64,000 nucleotides of DNA from contig NC_012521.1 in the NCBI RefSeq assembly GCF_000010805.1, forward strand, positions 180,998-244,997, written 5' to 3'. A program made the position numbers and the translations under genes. The notes beneath the pieces were generated by a model that searched no databases, was not told where the DNA came from, and saw only the letters and a list, made by a program, of their open reading frames with translations. Position 1 is the first letter of the stretch; every line of letters starts with the position of its first letter. This stretch comes from Rhodococcus opacus B4. Its GTDB lineage: Bacteria > Actinomycetota > Actinomycetes > Mycobacteriales > Mycobacteriaceae. Shown one piece after another: positions 40,584 to 50,569 of this stretch.

Positions 40584-43424
40584 ATGATCTCCGCTGAATC
40601 ACTGGCCGCTGAGCTGCGCAGTTCGGGAGTGAGCGACGTTCTCTCCGACGGCACCACCCGCGCTGCCTATTCGTCCGATGCGTCCCTGTACCGGGTGCGA
40701 CCGCTGGTCGTCGCGCGGCCGCGCCATGCCGACGAGGTGGCGGCCGCCCTCGCGGTGTGCCGCCGAGAGGGCGTGCCGCTGACCTCTCGCGGTGGCGGCA
40801 CCTCCGTTGCAGGTAACGCTGTCGGGACCGGACTGATTCTCGACTTCAGCCGGCACATGAACCGGGTGCTGTCGATCGACAGGGACGCACAGACCGCCAC
40901 CGTCGAGCCGGGCACGATTCAGACGGTGCTGCAGCAGGCCGTCGCACCGCAGGGCCTACGATTCGGGCCCGACCCATCGACGTTCACTCGATGCACCATC
41001 GGCGGCATGATCGGAAACAATGCCTGCGGTTCGCGCACGCTCGGATACGGCCGGACCTCGGACAACGTGAAGGGCTTGCACGTTCTGACCGGGACCGGGG
41101 AGTCGTTGCAACTGGGTTCGGCCGGTGAGGTGACGGCCTCCCCGGCGCTGAGTGCACTACAGCAGGTCACCCGCGCCGGTTTGGCGACCATCCGCACCGA
41201 GCTCGGGCAATTCGGCCGTCAGGTGTCCGGATACGCCCTGGAACACCTGTTGCCGGAAAATCGGTTCGACGTGACCCGCATGCTGGTCGGCACGGAGGGC
41301 ACCCTCGCGGTGGCAACCCGCGCGACGGTCCGCTTGGTGTCCGAGCCCGCCCACCGCGTCCTGGTCGTGCTGGGGTACGCCGACATCGCGTCGGCGGGTG
41401 ACGCGACCCCGCTGGTGCTGAAGTTCGATCCGACCGCCTGCGAGGGTATCGATTCCCGGATCGTCGACGTGGTGCGCGAGCGCCGCGGTCCGGATGCGGT
41501 TCCGCCGTTGCCTGCGGGGGCGGCCTGGTTGTTCGTCGAGGTCGTCGGCGACGACCTCGACGAGACGATCGCCAGGGCCCAGCAGGTCGGACGGGACTGC
41601 GGAGCCGTGGACAGCCTCGTCGTCACCGACGAGGGCCGCACGGCCCAGCTGTGGCGGATTCGCGCCGATGGCGCCGGACTCGCCGGCCGCAGTCCTGCCG
41701 GCCTTCCCGCACACGCAGGATGGGAGGACGCGGCCGTGCCACCGGCCATGCTGGGCGACTATCTACGCGACTTCGACGCCCTGATGGACGAGTACGGCGT
41801 TACCGGCCTGCCGTACGGGCACTTCGGTGACGGATGCATGCACGTGCGCATCGATTGGCCGCTCGACAAGCCCGGCGGGGACCGCATCTTCCGGGACTTC
41901 CTGGTCGCGGCGAGCACACTCGTCGCCGGCTACGGCGGATCCCTGTCCGGTGAGCACGGGGACGGCCGCGCCCGCAGCGAACTATTGCCGCTGATGTACT
42001 CACCCGACGCGATGAAACTCTTTGCTGCCGTCAAGCACGTCTTCGACCCGGACAACATCCTCAATCCCGGAGTCGTGGTCGACCCCCGCCCGGTCGACGC
42101 GGACCTGCGCATTCCCGCAGCCCCACTCCTGCGCCGCAACCTGGCCCTGGCCTATCACCACGACGACGGAGATTTCACCCAGGCGGTGCACCGCTGCACC
42201 GGCGTCGGAAAATGCCGGGCCGACAACACCGCCACCGGGGGAGTGATGTGCCCGTCGTATCAGGCGACCCGGGAGGAGAAGGACTCCACCCGCGGCCGCG
42301 CGCGCGTGTTGCAGGAGATGATCAACGGCACCGACATCGACGGTGGCTGGCGATCGCCCGAGGTTCACGACGCCCTCGACCTGTGTCTGTCCTGTAAGGG
42401 GTGCTCCTCGGACTGCCCGACCGGTGTCGACATGGCCGCGTTCAAATCCGAAGTGCTGCACCAGAGCTACAAGGGCCGCATCCGCCCCGCCTCGCACTAC
42501 TCGCTGGGATGGCTTCCGCGTTGGGCGAAGATCGCCAGCCACGCGCCCGGTCTGGTCAACGCCACGATGCGCGTTCCCGGCATCGGACCGCTGGCGTTGT
42601 CGTCGGCCGGAGTGGACAAGCGCCGCACCATTCCACCGTTCGCGAAGCAGACGTTCCGGTCCTGGTTCAAGGCCACCGAAAACGACCGTGCCACGACCGG
42701 TGACCCGGTGCTGCTGTTCGTGGACTCGTTCACCAACTACTTCACCCCCGAGGTCGGGCACGCCACGGTGCAGGTGCTCGAAGCCGCCGGCTACCGGCCG
42801 CAATTGACCGACAAGCAGCAGTGCTGCGGACTCACCTGGATCTCCACCGGGCAACTCACCGCGGCGAAGAAGATCCTCGGCCGCACCGTGGACGCACTGT
42901 CCGGTAGCGCCGCGGCCGGAATTCCGATCGTCGGAATGGAGCCGTCCTGCACGGGTGTGCTGCGCTCGGACGCCGCGGAACTGCTCGGTAGGTCGGCGGC
43001 CGAACCGGTCGCCGACGCAACCCGTACCCTCGCGGAACTGCTGACGGAGCGCGGCTGGGAACCGCCGTCGCTCGAAGGCAAGTCCGTTGTCGCACAACCA
43101 CACTGCCACCACCATTCGGTGATGGGGTGGAGCCCGGACGCGCAACTCCTGGAGAAGGCCGGTGCACAGGTGCAGCGGTTGGGCGGATGCTGTGGTCTCG
43201 CCGGTAACTTCGGTGTGGAGAAGGGACATTACGAGGTGTCGGTGGCCGTGGCCGAGCAGCAGTTGCTCCCCGCGGTGGCCGGGGCGGACGCGGACACCAC
43301 CATCCTCGCCGACGGATACTCCTGCCGGACGCAGCTGTCGGATCTGACCGACCGCCGCGGTGACCACCTGGCGCAATTGCTCGCCGCGCAACTCGAAGGT
43401 GGGGCCGCGCGCCGGCGGGACTGA
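40584..43424 (+). CDS. FAD-linked oxidoreductase fused to Fe-S (CCG) domains
   Basis: This protein of about 946 residues is a D-lactate/glycolate/2-hydroxyacid dehydrogenase type fusion. The N-terminal FAD-binding_4 domain is PRHADEVAAALAVCRREGVP, SRGGGTSVAGNAVGTGLILD and CTIGGMIGNNACGSRTLGYG. The FAD-linked oxidase C-terminal domain is GEHGDGRARSELLPLMYSPD. Two [4Fe-4S] clusters follow (CTGVGKCRADNT...C and CLSCKGCSSDCPTGVDM), then CCG-domain motifs (QQCCGLTW, GGCCGLAGNFG). It would oxidise a hydroxyacid and pass electrons to a quinone. I chose ATG 40584 because earlier ATGs (40557, 40575) lie inside the operator; no clear ribosome site is present, so a leaderless message is possible. Confidence 0.88.
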   Translation: MISAESLAAELRSSGVSDVLSDGTTRAAYSSDASLYRVRPLVVARPRHADEVAAALAVCRREGVPLTSRGGGTSVAGNAVGTGLILDFSRHMNRVLSIDRDAQTATVEPGTIQTVLQQAVAPQGLRFGPDPSTFTRCTIGGMIGNNACGSRTLGYGRTSDNVKGLHVLTGTGESLQLGSAGEVTASPALSALQQVTRAGLATIRTELGQFGRQVSGYALEHLLPENRFDVTRMLVGTEGTLAVATRATVRLVSEPAHRVLVVLGYADIASAGDATPLVLKFDPTACEGIDSRIVDVVRERRGPDAVPPLPAGAAWLFVEVVGDDLDETIARAQQVGRDCGAVDSLVVTDEGRTAQLWRIRADGAGLAGRSPAGLPAHAGWEDAAVPPAMLGDYLRDFDALMDEYGVTGLPYGHFGDGCMHVRIDWPLDKPGGDRIFRDFLVAASTLVAGYGGSLSGEHGDGRARSELLPLMYSPDAMKLFAAVKHVFDPDNILNPGVVVDPRPVDADLRIPAAPLLRRNLALAYHHDDGDFTQAVHRCTGVGKCRADNTATGGVMCPSYQATREEKDSTRGRARVLQEMINGTDIDGGWRSPEVHDALDLCLSCKGCSSDCPTGVDMAAFKSEVLHQSYKGRIRPASHYSLGWLPRWAKIASHAPGLVNATMRVPGIGPLALSSAGVDKRRTIPPFAKQTFRSWFKATENDRATTGDPVLLFVDSFTNYFTPEVGHATVQVLEAAGYRPQLTDKQQCCGLTWISTGQLTAAKKILGRTVDALSGSAAAGIPIVGMEPSCTGVLRSDAAELLGRSAAEPVADATRTLAELLTERGWEPPSLEGKSVVAQPHCHHHSVMGWSPDAQLLEKAGAQVQRLGGCCGLAGNFGVEKGHYEVSVAVAEQQLLPAVAGADADTTILADGYSCRTQLSDLTDRRGDHLAQLLAAQLEGGAARRRD

Positions 43425-43452
43425 CCCTCGTCGACCGCTGGACACACGGAAA

Positions 43453-43497
43453 GGGGCGGTGGCGGAGACCACAGTCGGTCTCACTCGCCACCGCCCC
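43453..43497. terminator. Bidirectional terminator-like hairpin
   Basis: A 12-bp stem GGGGCGGTGGCG (43453-43464) pairs with CGCCACCGCCCC (43486-43497). An inner 6-bp stem GAGACC/GGTCTC gives a nearly continuous 18-bp hairpin. It sits between convergent genes, 28 bases after the oxidoreductase stop. Confidence 0.75.
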
Positions 43498-43510
43498 CGG
43501 CGGTCGTGCG

Positions 43511-43920
43511 TTACCCCGGAGAAGACTCGGTGATCGTGTGCGGAGCAGGATCGGAGATGTTGTGCGCGAGCGGATTTTCCGGATTGATGCGGCGCCGAAT
43601 CTGGTAGGCCACCAACGCCAGGATCAGGGCTGCGACACTCAGCGAGATCTGCGAGCGAGAGGACTCGACGTAGAACATCGACACCAGCACCCCGACGATG
43701 CCGGCGGCCGCGAGAACGGACAGGGTCGGGAACCACCACATCTTCAACTTGAGCTGCGCGACCTCGTCACGGCTCATGCTGCTGCGCAACTTGATCTGCG
43801 ACAGCGCGATCATGAGGTACACCATCAGGATGGTGGCGCCGGACGCGTTGAGCAGGAAGGCGAAGACCGTCTCGGGCGAGAGCCAGGGTGTGCGCACCAC
43901 CAAACGTGCGGTGAAGAAGT
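43511..43920 (-). pseudogene. Amino-acid permease, C-terminal fragment
   Basis: The piece reads SPETVFAFLLNASGATILMV, ALSQIKLRSSMSRDEVAQLK, a helix in WWFPTLSVLAAAGIVGVLVS and ISLSVAALILALVAYQIRRR. This is the last quarter of an APC-family permease of the GABA/aromatic amino acid type. The first three quarters are absent upstream of about 43920. Confidence 0.75.
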
Positions 43921-44001
43921 TTCGACACCAACGAATCGCTCGACGACGCGACCCGGCAGGGCATCGACCACGCCAACGCCGCCGCACTGTTCACCCGCTG
44001 A
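43918..44001 (+). pseudogene. Possible amidohydrolase C-terminal fragment
   Basis: About 26 codons read FDTNESLDDATRQGIDHANA then AALFTR and a stop. This resembles the end of amidohydrolase-2 family proteins (ANAAALF near the C-terminus). It is too short for certainty and marks a junction with the permease fragment. Confidence 0.3.
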
Positions 44002-44139
44002 ATCCCTGCAGCTGCCCGTCCCCTCGACACTGTCGTCACGGTGACGGTCGCCAGCAGATCCCGCCGCCGCGTACCGGAACAGGTATCTGCATGATCGTGC
44101 CGTGACGGTAGACCTCGCCACCGTCACGGCGCCGCAGTC

Positions 44140-45159
44140 TCAGTTGCCGCCTGCTCGGCTACGCAGGTCGAGGGCGATGTCGACGATGAGGTCTTCCTGT
44201 CCGCCGACGAGGCCGCGGCGGCCGACCTCGAGGAGGATGGTGCGCACGTCGATGCCGTACCGCTGGGACGCGGCTTCGGCGTGCCGGAGGAACGACGAGT
44301 ACACACCGGCGTAGCCGAGGGTGAGGGTTTCCCGGTCGACGCGCACGGGCCGGTCCTGCAGCGGCCGGACGAGGTCGTCGGCGGCGTCCTGGAGGGCGAA
44401 CAGGGCGCTGTTGTGCTTCCAGCCCTGCAGGTCCGCGACCGCGATGAACGGTTCGATCGGGCAGTTGCCGGCGCCGGCGCCGTGCCCGGCCAACGAGGCG
44501 TCGACCCGGGTGACACCCTCTTCGACGGCGACGACGGAGTTCGCGACCGACAGCGACAGGTTCTCGTGGGCGTGGATCCCGATCTCGGTGCCCTCGTCGA
44601 GCACGTCCCGGTAGGCGCGGACCCGGTCGCGGACCCCGTCCATGGTCAACCGGCCACCGGAGTCGGTGACGTACACGCAGTGCGCGCCGTAGGACTCCAT
44701 GAGCTTGGCCTGGGCGGCGAGCTCGGGTGCGGTGGTCATGTGACTCATCATGAGGAAGCCGGACACGTCCATGCCGAGTTCCCGGGCCTTGCCGATGTGC
44801 TGGGCGGCGACGTCGGCCTCGGTGCAATGGGTCGCGACCCGGACGGACCGCACGCCCAGTCGGAAGGCGTGTTCGAGTTCGGCGATGGTGCCGATGCCGG
44901 GCAGCAGCAGGGTGGTCAGCCGGGCGTGGGTGAGGTTGGCGGCGGCGGCTTCGATCCATTCCCAGTCGGTGTTGCTGCCGGGGCCGTAGTTCAGCGATCC
45001 GCCGGCGAGTCCGTCGCCGTGGGCGACCTCGATGCCGTCGACCCCGGCGGCGTCGAGCGCGGCCACGATCTTTCCGACGTCGTCGGGGGTGATGCGGTGG
45101 CGGACGGCGTGCATGCCGTCGCGGAGGGTGACGTCTTGGATGAACAGCCTGGTGGTCAT
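44140..45159 (-). CDS. 4-hydroxy-2-oxovalerate aldolase
   Basis: This DmpG/BphI/MhpE-family class II aldolase of about 339 residues splits 4-hydroxy-2-oxoacids to pyruvate and an aldehyde. Seen are the metal/substrate start [78 protein letters not shown], metal-site [16 protein letters not shown], and the C-terminal communication domain [20 protein letters not shown]. The start at 45159 overlaps the acetaldehyde dehydrogenase stop (ATGA), in keeping with the aldolase-dehydrogenase complex that channels the aldehyde. Confidence 0.95.
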   Translation of the reverse strand: MTTRLFIQDVTLRDGMHAVRHRITPDDVGKIVAALDAAGVDGIEVAHGDGLAGGSLNYGPGSNTDWEWIEAAAANLTHARLTTLLLPGIGTIAELEHAFRLGVRSVRVATHCTEADVAAQHIGKARELGMDVSGFLMMSHMTTAPELAAQAKLMESYGAHCVYVTDSGGRLTMDGVRDRVRAYRDVLDEGTEIGIHAHENLSLSVANSVVAVEEGVTRVDASLAGHGAGAGNCPIEPFIAVADLQGWKHNSALFALQDAADDLVRPLQDRPVRVDRETLTLGYAGVYSSFLRHAEAASQRYGIDVRTILLEVGRRGLVGGQEDLIVDIALDLRSRAGGN

Positions 45160-46148
45160 CGGGTGGCTCCCTGGGTTGCCGCCGGGGCGGCGATCGTGTC
45201 GGCGACGGACTCGGCGTAGCGGACCGCGGCCGAGGTCATGATGTCGAGGTTGCCGGCGTAGGCCGGCAGGTAGTGTGCGGCGCCTTCGACTTCGAGGAAC
45301 ACCGACACCTGGTGGGTGGGTGCCGCCGTGTCCCCGGACGCGAGCAGGGTGTGCACGGGTTGGCCGTCCGGGACCGGGGTGATCTGGACCTGCTGCTTGA
45401 GCCGGTAGCCGGGCACGTAGGTCGCGACGTGCTCGACCATCGCCTGGATCGAGTTCCGGATGGCGTCGTGGGTGGCCGGGTCGCGGGCGGAGATCAGGCA
45501 CAGGACCGTGTCCCGCATGATCAGCGGCGGGTCGGCCGGGTTGAGGACGATGATGGCCTTGCCGCGGCGGGCGCCGCCGACGGTTTCGATGGCGTGGGAG
45601 GTGGTTTCGGTGAACTCGTCGATGTTCGCCCGGGTGCCCGGTCCCGCGGACTTCGAGGCGATGGAGGCAACGATCTCGGCGTAGGCGACCGGTGTCACGC
45701 GGGAGACGGCGGCGACGATCGGGATGGTGGCCTGACCGCCGCAGGTGACCATGTTGACGTTGGCGGCGTGACGGTGTTCGTCGAGGTTGACCGCCGGCAC
45801 CACGAACGGGCCGAGGGCGGCCGGGGTGAGGTCGATCAGCCGTTTGCCGAGCGGTTCGAGCAGGGCGGCGTTGGCGGCGTGTGCCTTGGCGGAGGTGGCG
45901 TCGAAGACCACGTCGATCTCGTCGAAGTTCGGCAGCTCCAGCAGGCCGTGGACGCCGACGGCGGTGGTGGGGACGCCGAGGCGGCGGGCGCGGGCGAGGC
46001 CGTCGGAGTCGGGGTCGATGCCCACCATCGCGCCCATCTGCAGGACGTCGGAGTGGCGGATCACCTTGATCATCAGGTCGGTGCCGATGTTGCCGGATCC
46101 GATCACCGCGACGGTGACCTTACGGGTGTTCTCGCTCATGGTGCTCAC
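45156..46148 (-). CDS. Acylating acetaldehyde dehydrogenase
   Basis: This 330-residue DmpF/BphJ/MhpF-family enzyme oxidises the aldehyde from the aldolase to acyl-CoA with NAD+ and CoA. The Rossmann start is [20 protein letters not shown], followed by [20 protein letters not shown], the catalytic Cys in [20 protein letters not shown], and [20 protein letters not shown]. The start is GTG at 46148 (GTGA overlap with the hydratase stop) or ATG at 46139. It is the middle gene of an intact three-gene lower meta-cleavage operon. Confidence 0.95.
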   Translation of the reverse strand: MSTMSENTRKVTVAVIGSGNIGTDLMIKVIRHSDVLQMGAMVGIDPDSDGLARARRLGVPTTAVGVHGLLELPNFDEIDVVFDATSAKAHAANAALLEPLGKRLIDLTPAALGPFVVPAVNLDEHRHAANVNMVTCGGQATIPIVAAVSRVTPVAYAEIVASIASKSAGPGTRANIDEFTETTSHAIETVGGARRGKAIIVLNPADPPLIMRDTVLCLISARDPATHDAIRNSIQAMVEHVATYVPGYRLKQQVQITPVPDGQPVHTLLASGDTAAPTHQVSVFLEVEGAAHYLPAYAGNLDIMTSAAVRYAESVADTIAAPAATQGATR

Positions 46149-46975
46149 TCCTGGGTGAAGGTTGCGGTGACCGATCCGAGACCGGTGATGTCGGCGCGGA
46201 CGGTGCCGGCGCTGTCGATGGCGGCCATCGGCCCGAGGGCCCCGGACAAGATCACCTGACCGGCCAGTAGTGGTTGGCCGAACTCGCGGGCGGTGCGCGC
46301 GAGCCAGGCCAGCGCCCGCACCGGGTCACCGAGGCAGGCGGCACCGGTGCCGGTCGACACCTCGGTGTCGCCGATGAACATCTGCATCTGCGCGGCGACC
46401 GGGTCGAAGGAGTCGAGGGTGCGCCGATCGGCACCGAGGACGAACAGCCCGCTCGACCCGTTGTCGGCGACGGTGTCTCCGAAGGTGATGTCCCACCCGG
46501 CGATTCGGCTGTCGACGATCTCGAGGGCGGCCACCGCGTAGTCGACGGCAGCGCGGATCTGGGCGTCGTCGAGCGGCCCGTCCACCAGATCGCGGCCGAG
46601 GACGAACGCGATCTCCGCCTCCACCTTCGGCTGCAGCAGACGAGACAGCGGGATCGGGCCGGCCTCCGCGCAGCGCATGTCGTCGAACAGCACCCCGAAG
46701 TCCGGTTGGTCGACGCCGAGCTGCTGCTGGACCGCCGGGGAGGTCAGCCCGATCTTGCGGCCCACCACACTCGCACCGGCGGCGATCCGGTCCGCGACGA
46801 TCCGCTCCTGGACGGCATACGCCGCCGCGACGTCGTCGGCACCGATCAGGTCGCGGACCGGGGTGCACGGCGTGGAAGTTGCGGCGGCGGTGCTCAACCG
46901 CTCGGCAGCGACGGCGATAGCGTCGGCGGTGGCTCGCGCCGTGGGGGGCAGGCTGGTGCCCTGAGGTGTGCTCAT
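46145..46975 (-). CDS. 2-keto-4-pentenoate (2-hydroxydienoate) hydratase
   Basis: This 276-residue MhpD/BphH-family hydratase adds water to 2-hydroxypenta-2,4-dienoate. Seen are [45 protein letters not shown] (metal Glu residues), [31 protein letters not shown] and [20 protein letters not shown]. The start is MSTPQGTS at 46975. It is divergent from the IclR gene, with about 150 bases between, the likely control region. Confidence 0.94.
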   Translation of the reverse strand: MSTPQGTSLPPTARATADAIAVAAERLSTAAATSTPCTPVRDLIGADDVAAAYAVQERIVADRIAAGASVVGRKIGLTSPAVQQQLGVDQPDFGVLFDDMRCAEAGPIPLSRLLQPKVEAEIAFVLGRDLVDGPLDDAQIRAAVDYAVAALEIVDSRIAGWDITFGDTVADNGSSGLFVLGADRRTLDSFDPVAAQMQMFIGDTEVSTGTGAACLGDPVRALAWLARTAREFGQPLLAGQVILSGALGPMAAIDSAGTVRADITGLGSVTATFTQE

Positions 46976-47124
46976 CTGACTTCCCGATGTGATCGTGGCG
47001 AATGGACTGTGGGTTCCACTGTCGCCGCGGGGTGATCGTCCGCCAAGCATTGCGTTCCACTGAGCCGAACACGCGCCGTATCGTGGACGACGTCGCCGGT
47101 AGCAGCGGAAGGGAGGAGCCGGCA

Positions 47125-47898
47125 GTGTCCGATCAGGAGTTCGACCGCACGACGGTGCTGGGCAAGGTCATGATGGTGCTGCATGCGTTCACCATCGACG
47201 ACTCGACCCTGTCGCTGGCCGAACTGGTCCGGCGGACGTCCATCCCGAAGGGCACGCTGCACCGGGTCCTCTCCGACATGGTGGCGGTGCGAATGCTGGA
47301 CCGCACCGATGCCGGTTACCGGCTCGGCGGCTCGTTATTCGAGCTGGGCATGCGGGCGTCGGTCGAGCGCAGCCTGCTCGAGGTGGCGATCCCGTTCATG
47401 GAGGACCTCTATGTCCGCACCCACGAGACGGTGCACCTGGGGGTCCTCGACGGGACGGAGGTCGTGTACCTGTCGAAGATCGGCGGCCATCGGCAGGCGA
47501 GCGCACCATCGAGGATCGGGGGCCGGATGCCGGTGCACTGCACCGCAATCGGCAAGGTGCTGCTCGCCCACGCCGACAACGCCCTACGGGAGCAGGTGCT
47601 CTCCGCTCCGCTGGCCCGCTACACCCCGCGGACCATCATCCTGCCCGGATCGCTGCGCACCCAGCTCGACCGCATCACAGAAGAGGGCATGGCCTACGAA
47701 TACGAGGAATCCGCCACCGGAATCGTGTGCGTGGCCGCCCCCGTCCGCGACGGCGAGGACGCCGTCGCGGCGATCAGCGTGACCGGCCCGTCCCACCGCT
47801 TCCGCCCTGACACGCACGCCACGTCGGTCCGCGCAGCGGCTGACGGCATCGGCTTGACACTTTCTCGCCGTACTCAGCTTGTTGCCGACACTCGATGA
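47125..47898 (+). CDS. IclR-family transcriptional regulator
   Basis: This 257-residue regulator starts at GTG 47125 after GGGAGGAG. The winged-helix DNA-binding domain is TVLGKVMMVLHAFTIDDSTL and RRTSIPKGTLHRVLSDMVAV. The effector GAF-like domain is MEDLYVRTHETVHLGVLDGT, GGRMPVHCTAIGKVLLAHAD and YEYEESATGIVCVAAPVRDG. It is divergent from the hydratase operon, the usual arrangement for IclR control of aromatic catabolic genes; the ligand is probably a pathway metabolite. Confidence 0.92.
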   Translation: MSDQEFDRTTVLGKVMMVLHAFTIDDSTLSLAELVRRTSIPKGTLHRVLSDMVAVRMLDRTDAGYRLGGSLFELGMRASVERSLLEVAIPFMEDLYVRTHETVHLGVLDGTEVVYLSKIGGHRQASAPSRIGGRMPVHCTAIGKVLLAHADNALREQVLSAPLARYTPRTIILPGSLRTQLDRITEEGMAYEYEESATGIVCVAAPVRDGEDAVAAISVTGPSHRFRPDTHATSVRAAADGIGLTLSRRTQLVADTR

Positions 47899-48170
47899 AG
47901 TTCGTACCACTCTCTGCGTCTTCAGGAATCCAGTGACCCGTTCCGACCCCGTCTGGCCCAAGCCACACTTGGCATGAAACCGCCGCAGCGGCCGCGGGTG
48001 TATAACGCCGTCACCTGAGGGAGAGCGTGTCCGCGTGGATAATTCGTGGTCGTGGCGACGCGCGGTGTGCTGCGCGGTGGCTCACCGAAGCGAGGGACGA
48101 GGGCAGAGCGAATCTAAATTTCACGCCCACATTGACCGCCTCGCTGATACGGGTCGGTCGCGGGTTGTGG

Positions 48171-48485
48171 TCAGGCGGAGTGCCTCTGGATGTACTCCTC
48201 GACGGCCTCACGCATCAGTTCGCTGGGCTTACGGTGCTGGCGTTCAGCGAGTTCGTCGAGCTTGTTGCTCAGCGGCGCCGGCAGTCGGACCTGCCGCTTG
48301 GGTGATTCGCCGCTGGCGCCGGCCAAGGACGGACGGCCGGCGCCCACCCTCTCGAGCAGTTCGCGCCCCGCTGCGGCGGCCTCGGCGCCCCGCTTGGCAG
48401 TGGCCGAGTTCTTCGGCAGCGTCATCTCGTGCTCCGCCCACTCGGCGAGCCCGTCGTAATCGGAGTTCTTATCGTTGCTGTTCAT
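48171..48485 (-). CDS. Ribbon-helix-helix antitoxin-like protein (BrnA-like position)
   Basis: This 104-residue protein has a C-terminal ribbon-helix-helix pattern: RQVRLPAPLSNKLDELAERQ then RKPSELMREAVEEYIQRHSA. The N-terminal half is acidic and Ala-rich and may bind the toxin. It is 61 bases after the small basic-aromatic protein at 48547, so the order is toxin then antitoxin, as in BrnT-BrnA. Confidence 0.65.
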   Translation of the reverse strand: MNSNDKNSDYDGLAEWAEHEMTLPKNSATAKRGAEAAAAGRELLERVGAGRPSLAGASGESPKRQVRLPAPLSNKLDELAERQHRKPSELMREAVEEYIQRHSA

Positions 48486-48546
48486 CGGTATTTCACCCCT
48501 TCGAGTGTGGTTGGACCGGATGCCTGCGCAACCGGGGATCGGGCGG

Positions 48547-48822
48547 TCACGGCTGGTCCTTCATGCGGTCGAGATGCTTCTGCCGCGCCTGCATCACATG
48601 GAAAACCACCATGCCCCGCGGCGGAACGATCTCCACCATGACTTCGAGCAACGGACCCCCAAGTGTGCGCGGAGGACCGATGAACAGCCAAGGCTTTGAG
48701 TGCCCGGGAACGCGTGGTTCGTCGAACTCTTGCTCGACGTACACGGCGTTCTCGATCGCGTGCAACGCGTCGTCGCGGTCGATGCCGTGTTTGTCTGCGC
48801 TGGTCGCCCATTCGATCGCCAC
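48547..48822 (-). CDS. Small toxin-like protein (BrnT-like)
   Basis: This 91-residue protein reads MAIEWATSADKHGIDRDDAL, AIENAVYVEQEFDEPRVPGH, PPRTLGGPLLEVMVEIVPPR and GMVVFHVMQARQKHLDRMKD. Size, alternating strands and the terminal His/Arg-rich helix suit a RelE/BrnT-type RNase fold. The family assignment is tentative. It precedes an RHH-type antitoxin and has repeated CTGTACTAC boxes in its promoter. Confidence 0.55.
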   Translation of the reverse strand: MAIEWATSADKHGIDRDDALHAIENAVYVEQEFDEPRVPGHSKPWLFIGPPRTLGGPLLEVMVEIVPPRGMVVFHVMQARQKHLDRMKDQP

Positions 48823-48829
48823 ATCAATA

Positions 48830-48860
48830 CTGTACTACAGAAATAGGTATTCTGTACTAC
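48830..48860 (-). promoter_or_regulatory. Repeated CTGTACTAC boxes before the toxin gene
   Basis: CTGTACTAC occurs at 48830-48838 and 48852-48860, 22 bp apart, with the inverted pair CAGAA/TTCTG between them. This is a likely autoregulatory operator for the RHH protein. Confidence 0.5.
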
Positions 48861-49371
48861 GAAATTACAAGTTCGACCCTTGGATCGAGTGAGAAACCGC
48901 CTGTTGGAAAGCCGTTGGGTCATCGGGCGTGAGGTCTCGTTGCGGCAGGTCCCGCACCGTCTGTCGTCTTGGAGTTGGTCGAGGGGCTTGGCCTTCGCGA
49001 AATCGCGCTACTGGTTGCTAATGGCGCCCTGCGTACGAAGTTCTTCTCGTCTGCTCGTGGCGACGATCTGCGGTCGTGCAGTCCACCCGTGTTTCGTGGG
49101 GAGCGGTTCGTGGGGTACATGATGTTCCTGGTGGTGGAGGGGAACTACTCACCGTCACTTGCCTGCTCGAGGCGCTCCCGCTGTCGTGGAGCCGTCGATC
49201 CCCGTCCAGCGGATTCACACACGCACTAGTCGGGTGGGACTTGCTCGGGTAGCGCTCAGGGCGTGTCGGCCGGCTCGTCGTAATGGTTCTGTGACCTGGT
49301 GTGACGACATGTCCCTGGTTTGTGGTGTGGGGGTGCCGGCGACGGTCAGCACTCCGCGGGATCGGGGCCCA
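48861..49371. other. Intergenic, 510 bases; holds one copy of a 66-bp repeat
   Basis: I see no supportable gene. A 66-bp segment at 49279-49344 is repeated near the right end at 63433-63498. Confidence 0.5.
49279..49344 (+). repeat. 66-bp dispersed repeat, copy 1
   Basis: The segment beginning CGTAATGGTTCTGTGACCTG and ending GCCGGCGACG matches 63433-63498 at 60 of 66 positions by eye. It may be the end of a lost mobile element. Confidence 0.65.
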
Positions 49372-49572
49372 CGAGTCTGACCCGCCGGGAACAGCAGATA
49401 GCCGAACTTGTCGCCGAGGGCTTCACCAACAAGTCGATCGCCGACAGGCTCGTCATTTCGCAAACGCACCGCGCAGGGGCATGTCGAGCGCGTACTCTCC
49501 AAGCTGGGATTCGCCTCTCGTACTCAAATCGCGGCCTGGATCATCGTGCAGAAGCAGGGCCAGAAGTCCTGA
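49372..49572 (+). pseudogene. LuxR-type DNA-binding domain fragment
   Basis: The translation gives [20 protein letters not shown] then IADRLVISQ. After a frameshift it continues [20 protein letters not shown] and [11 protein letters not shown] before a stop. This is the C-terminal LuxR helix-turn-helix of a regulator whose remainder is absent. Confidence 0.72.
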
Positions 49573-49800
49573 TCGCACCGAGCCGAGGCCGACTCGGCGT
49601 CCTTCGCCGAACCGAATGGGTCGATCATCGGCAACAAGCAGATGCGCGACGCGTTGTAACACGACATCGCAGGCGAAGAGTGAATCAACCTTTGTAGCAA
49701 CAATATTCGGACACCTATTCGCTAGAGCGTGTACGCGAGGTTGTGTCGGTCTGGGCGTGGCGCCGGGGAGTTGGCCGGCGCGGTGGTTAGGCTCTGGGAG

Positions 49801-50532
49801 GTGAGCGGTAGTGAGCGGGTGGTGATGTTCGACATCGATGGTGGGCTGGCGGACCTGTCAAAATTCGCTCACATCTTGGCCGGCGACTCGGCGGCGAGTC
49901 GCCGACGGGCATGGCAGCGGTTCTTTGAACATGTCGGGCAAGCGGCGGTGGTCGAGCCGGGCCGGGACCTGGTGGAGGCGGTGGCCGGTCTGGGATTCGT
50001 TCCGGTGTACTCGACGACCCGACCGGTCTCGTGCGCGGGGCAGACCCGGTTGTGGCTCGGCGAGCACGGATTTCCGCAAGGGCGAGCGTTGCTGTGCCGC
50101 TCTCGTGATGATGTCCGGCCGGCCGTGGAGGTCAAGGCTGGCCATTGTCGGGCGGTCGGGCGGTGGTTGTCGGCGTTCGTCGACGACGAATCGGAGGTGG
50201 TGGACGCACTACGATCCCGCGGTGTCCATGCGCATTCGTTCGACGGTTTGTCCGAGCTCGGGGTGCGCGAGTTGCGAACGACGCTGTCCGCGGGGACAGG
50301 CGCCACGCTGCCCGTCGTGGGCCGCGCCGACCGCGCGGCCACGATCGCCGTGGTGTCCGCACCGCAAACGCGGCACGATAAAGCGGGGAACGGACTGAGC
50401 AGGTGTGCCGGCAGGGCTGAACCACGGCGGAACTATGCGGGCGGTGCTCCGCGTACACGACGGCGCTCTTGTGTCGCAGTGTGGCCGGGTAGCCGCCGAG
50501 CCGCTCGGCCGGCGAGGCTAACTCTGCGGTGA
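49801..50532 (+). CDS. HAD-superfamily phosphatase-like protein
   Basis: This protein of about 243 residues starts at GTG 49801. Motif I is VVMFDIDGGLADLSKF (DxDG), motif II VYSTTRPVSCAGQTRLWLGE, a Lys in VEVKAGHCRAVGRWL and motif III AFVDDESEVVDALRSRGV. This resembles the phosphatase domain of polynucleotide kinase/phosphatase proteins and phage HAD phosphatases. The C-terminal 70 residues are basic and may not be native. It lies directly before the zeta-toxin pair. Confidence 0.7.
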   Translation: MSGSERVVMFDIDGGLADLSKFAHILAGDSAASRRRAWQRFFEHVGQAAVVEPGRDLVEAVAGLGFVPVYSTTRPVSCAGQTRLWLGEHGFPQGRALLCRSRDDVRPAVEVKAGHCRAVGRWLSAFVDDESEVVDALRSRGVHAHSFDGLSELGVRELRTTLSAGTGATLPVVGRADRAATIAVVSAPQTRHDKAGNGLSRCAGRAEPRRNYAGGAPRTRRRSCVAVWPGSRRAARPARLTLR

Positions 50533-50545
50533 TACAATTTTGTAT
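50532..50545. promoter_or_regulatory. Palindromic operator ATACAATTTTGTAT
   Basis: A perfect 14-bp palindrome lies 25 bases before the GTG start of the antitoxin-like gene, in an AT-rich island. This is typical for toxin-antitoxin autoregulation. Confidence 0.6.
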
Positions 50546-50569
50546 AACTGCAGTTGGAGGTGGTGCACG

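Noticed and set aside
42000..43739. A 579-codon minus-strand frame
   Set aside because: It is antisense to the FAD/Fe-S oxidoreductase, whose motifs are unambiguous; the frame is a codon-bias artefact.
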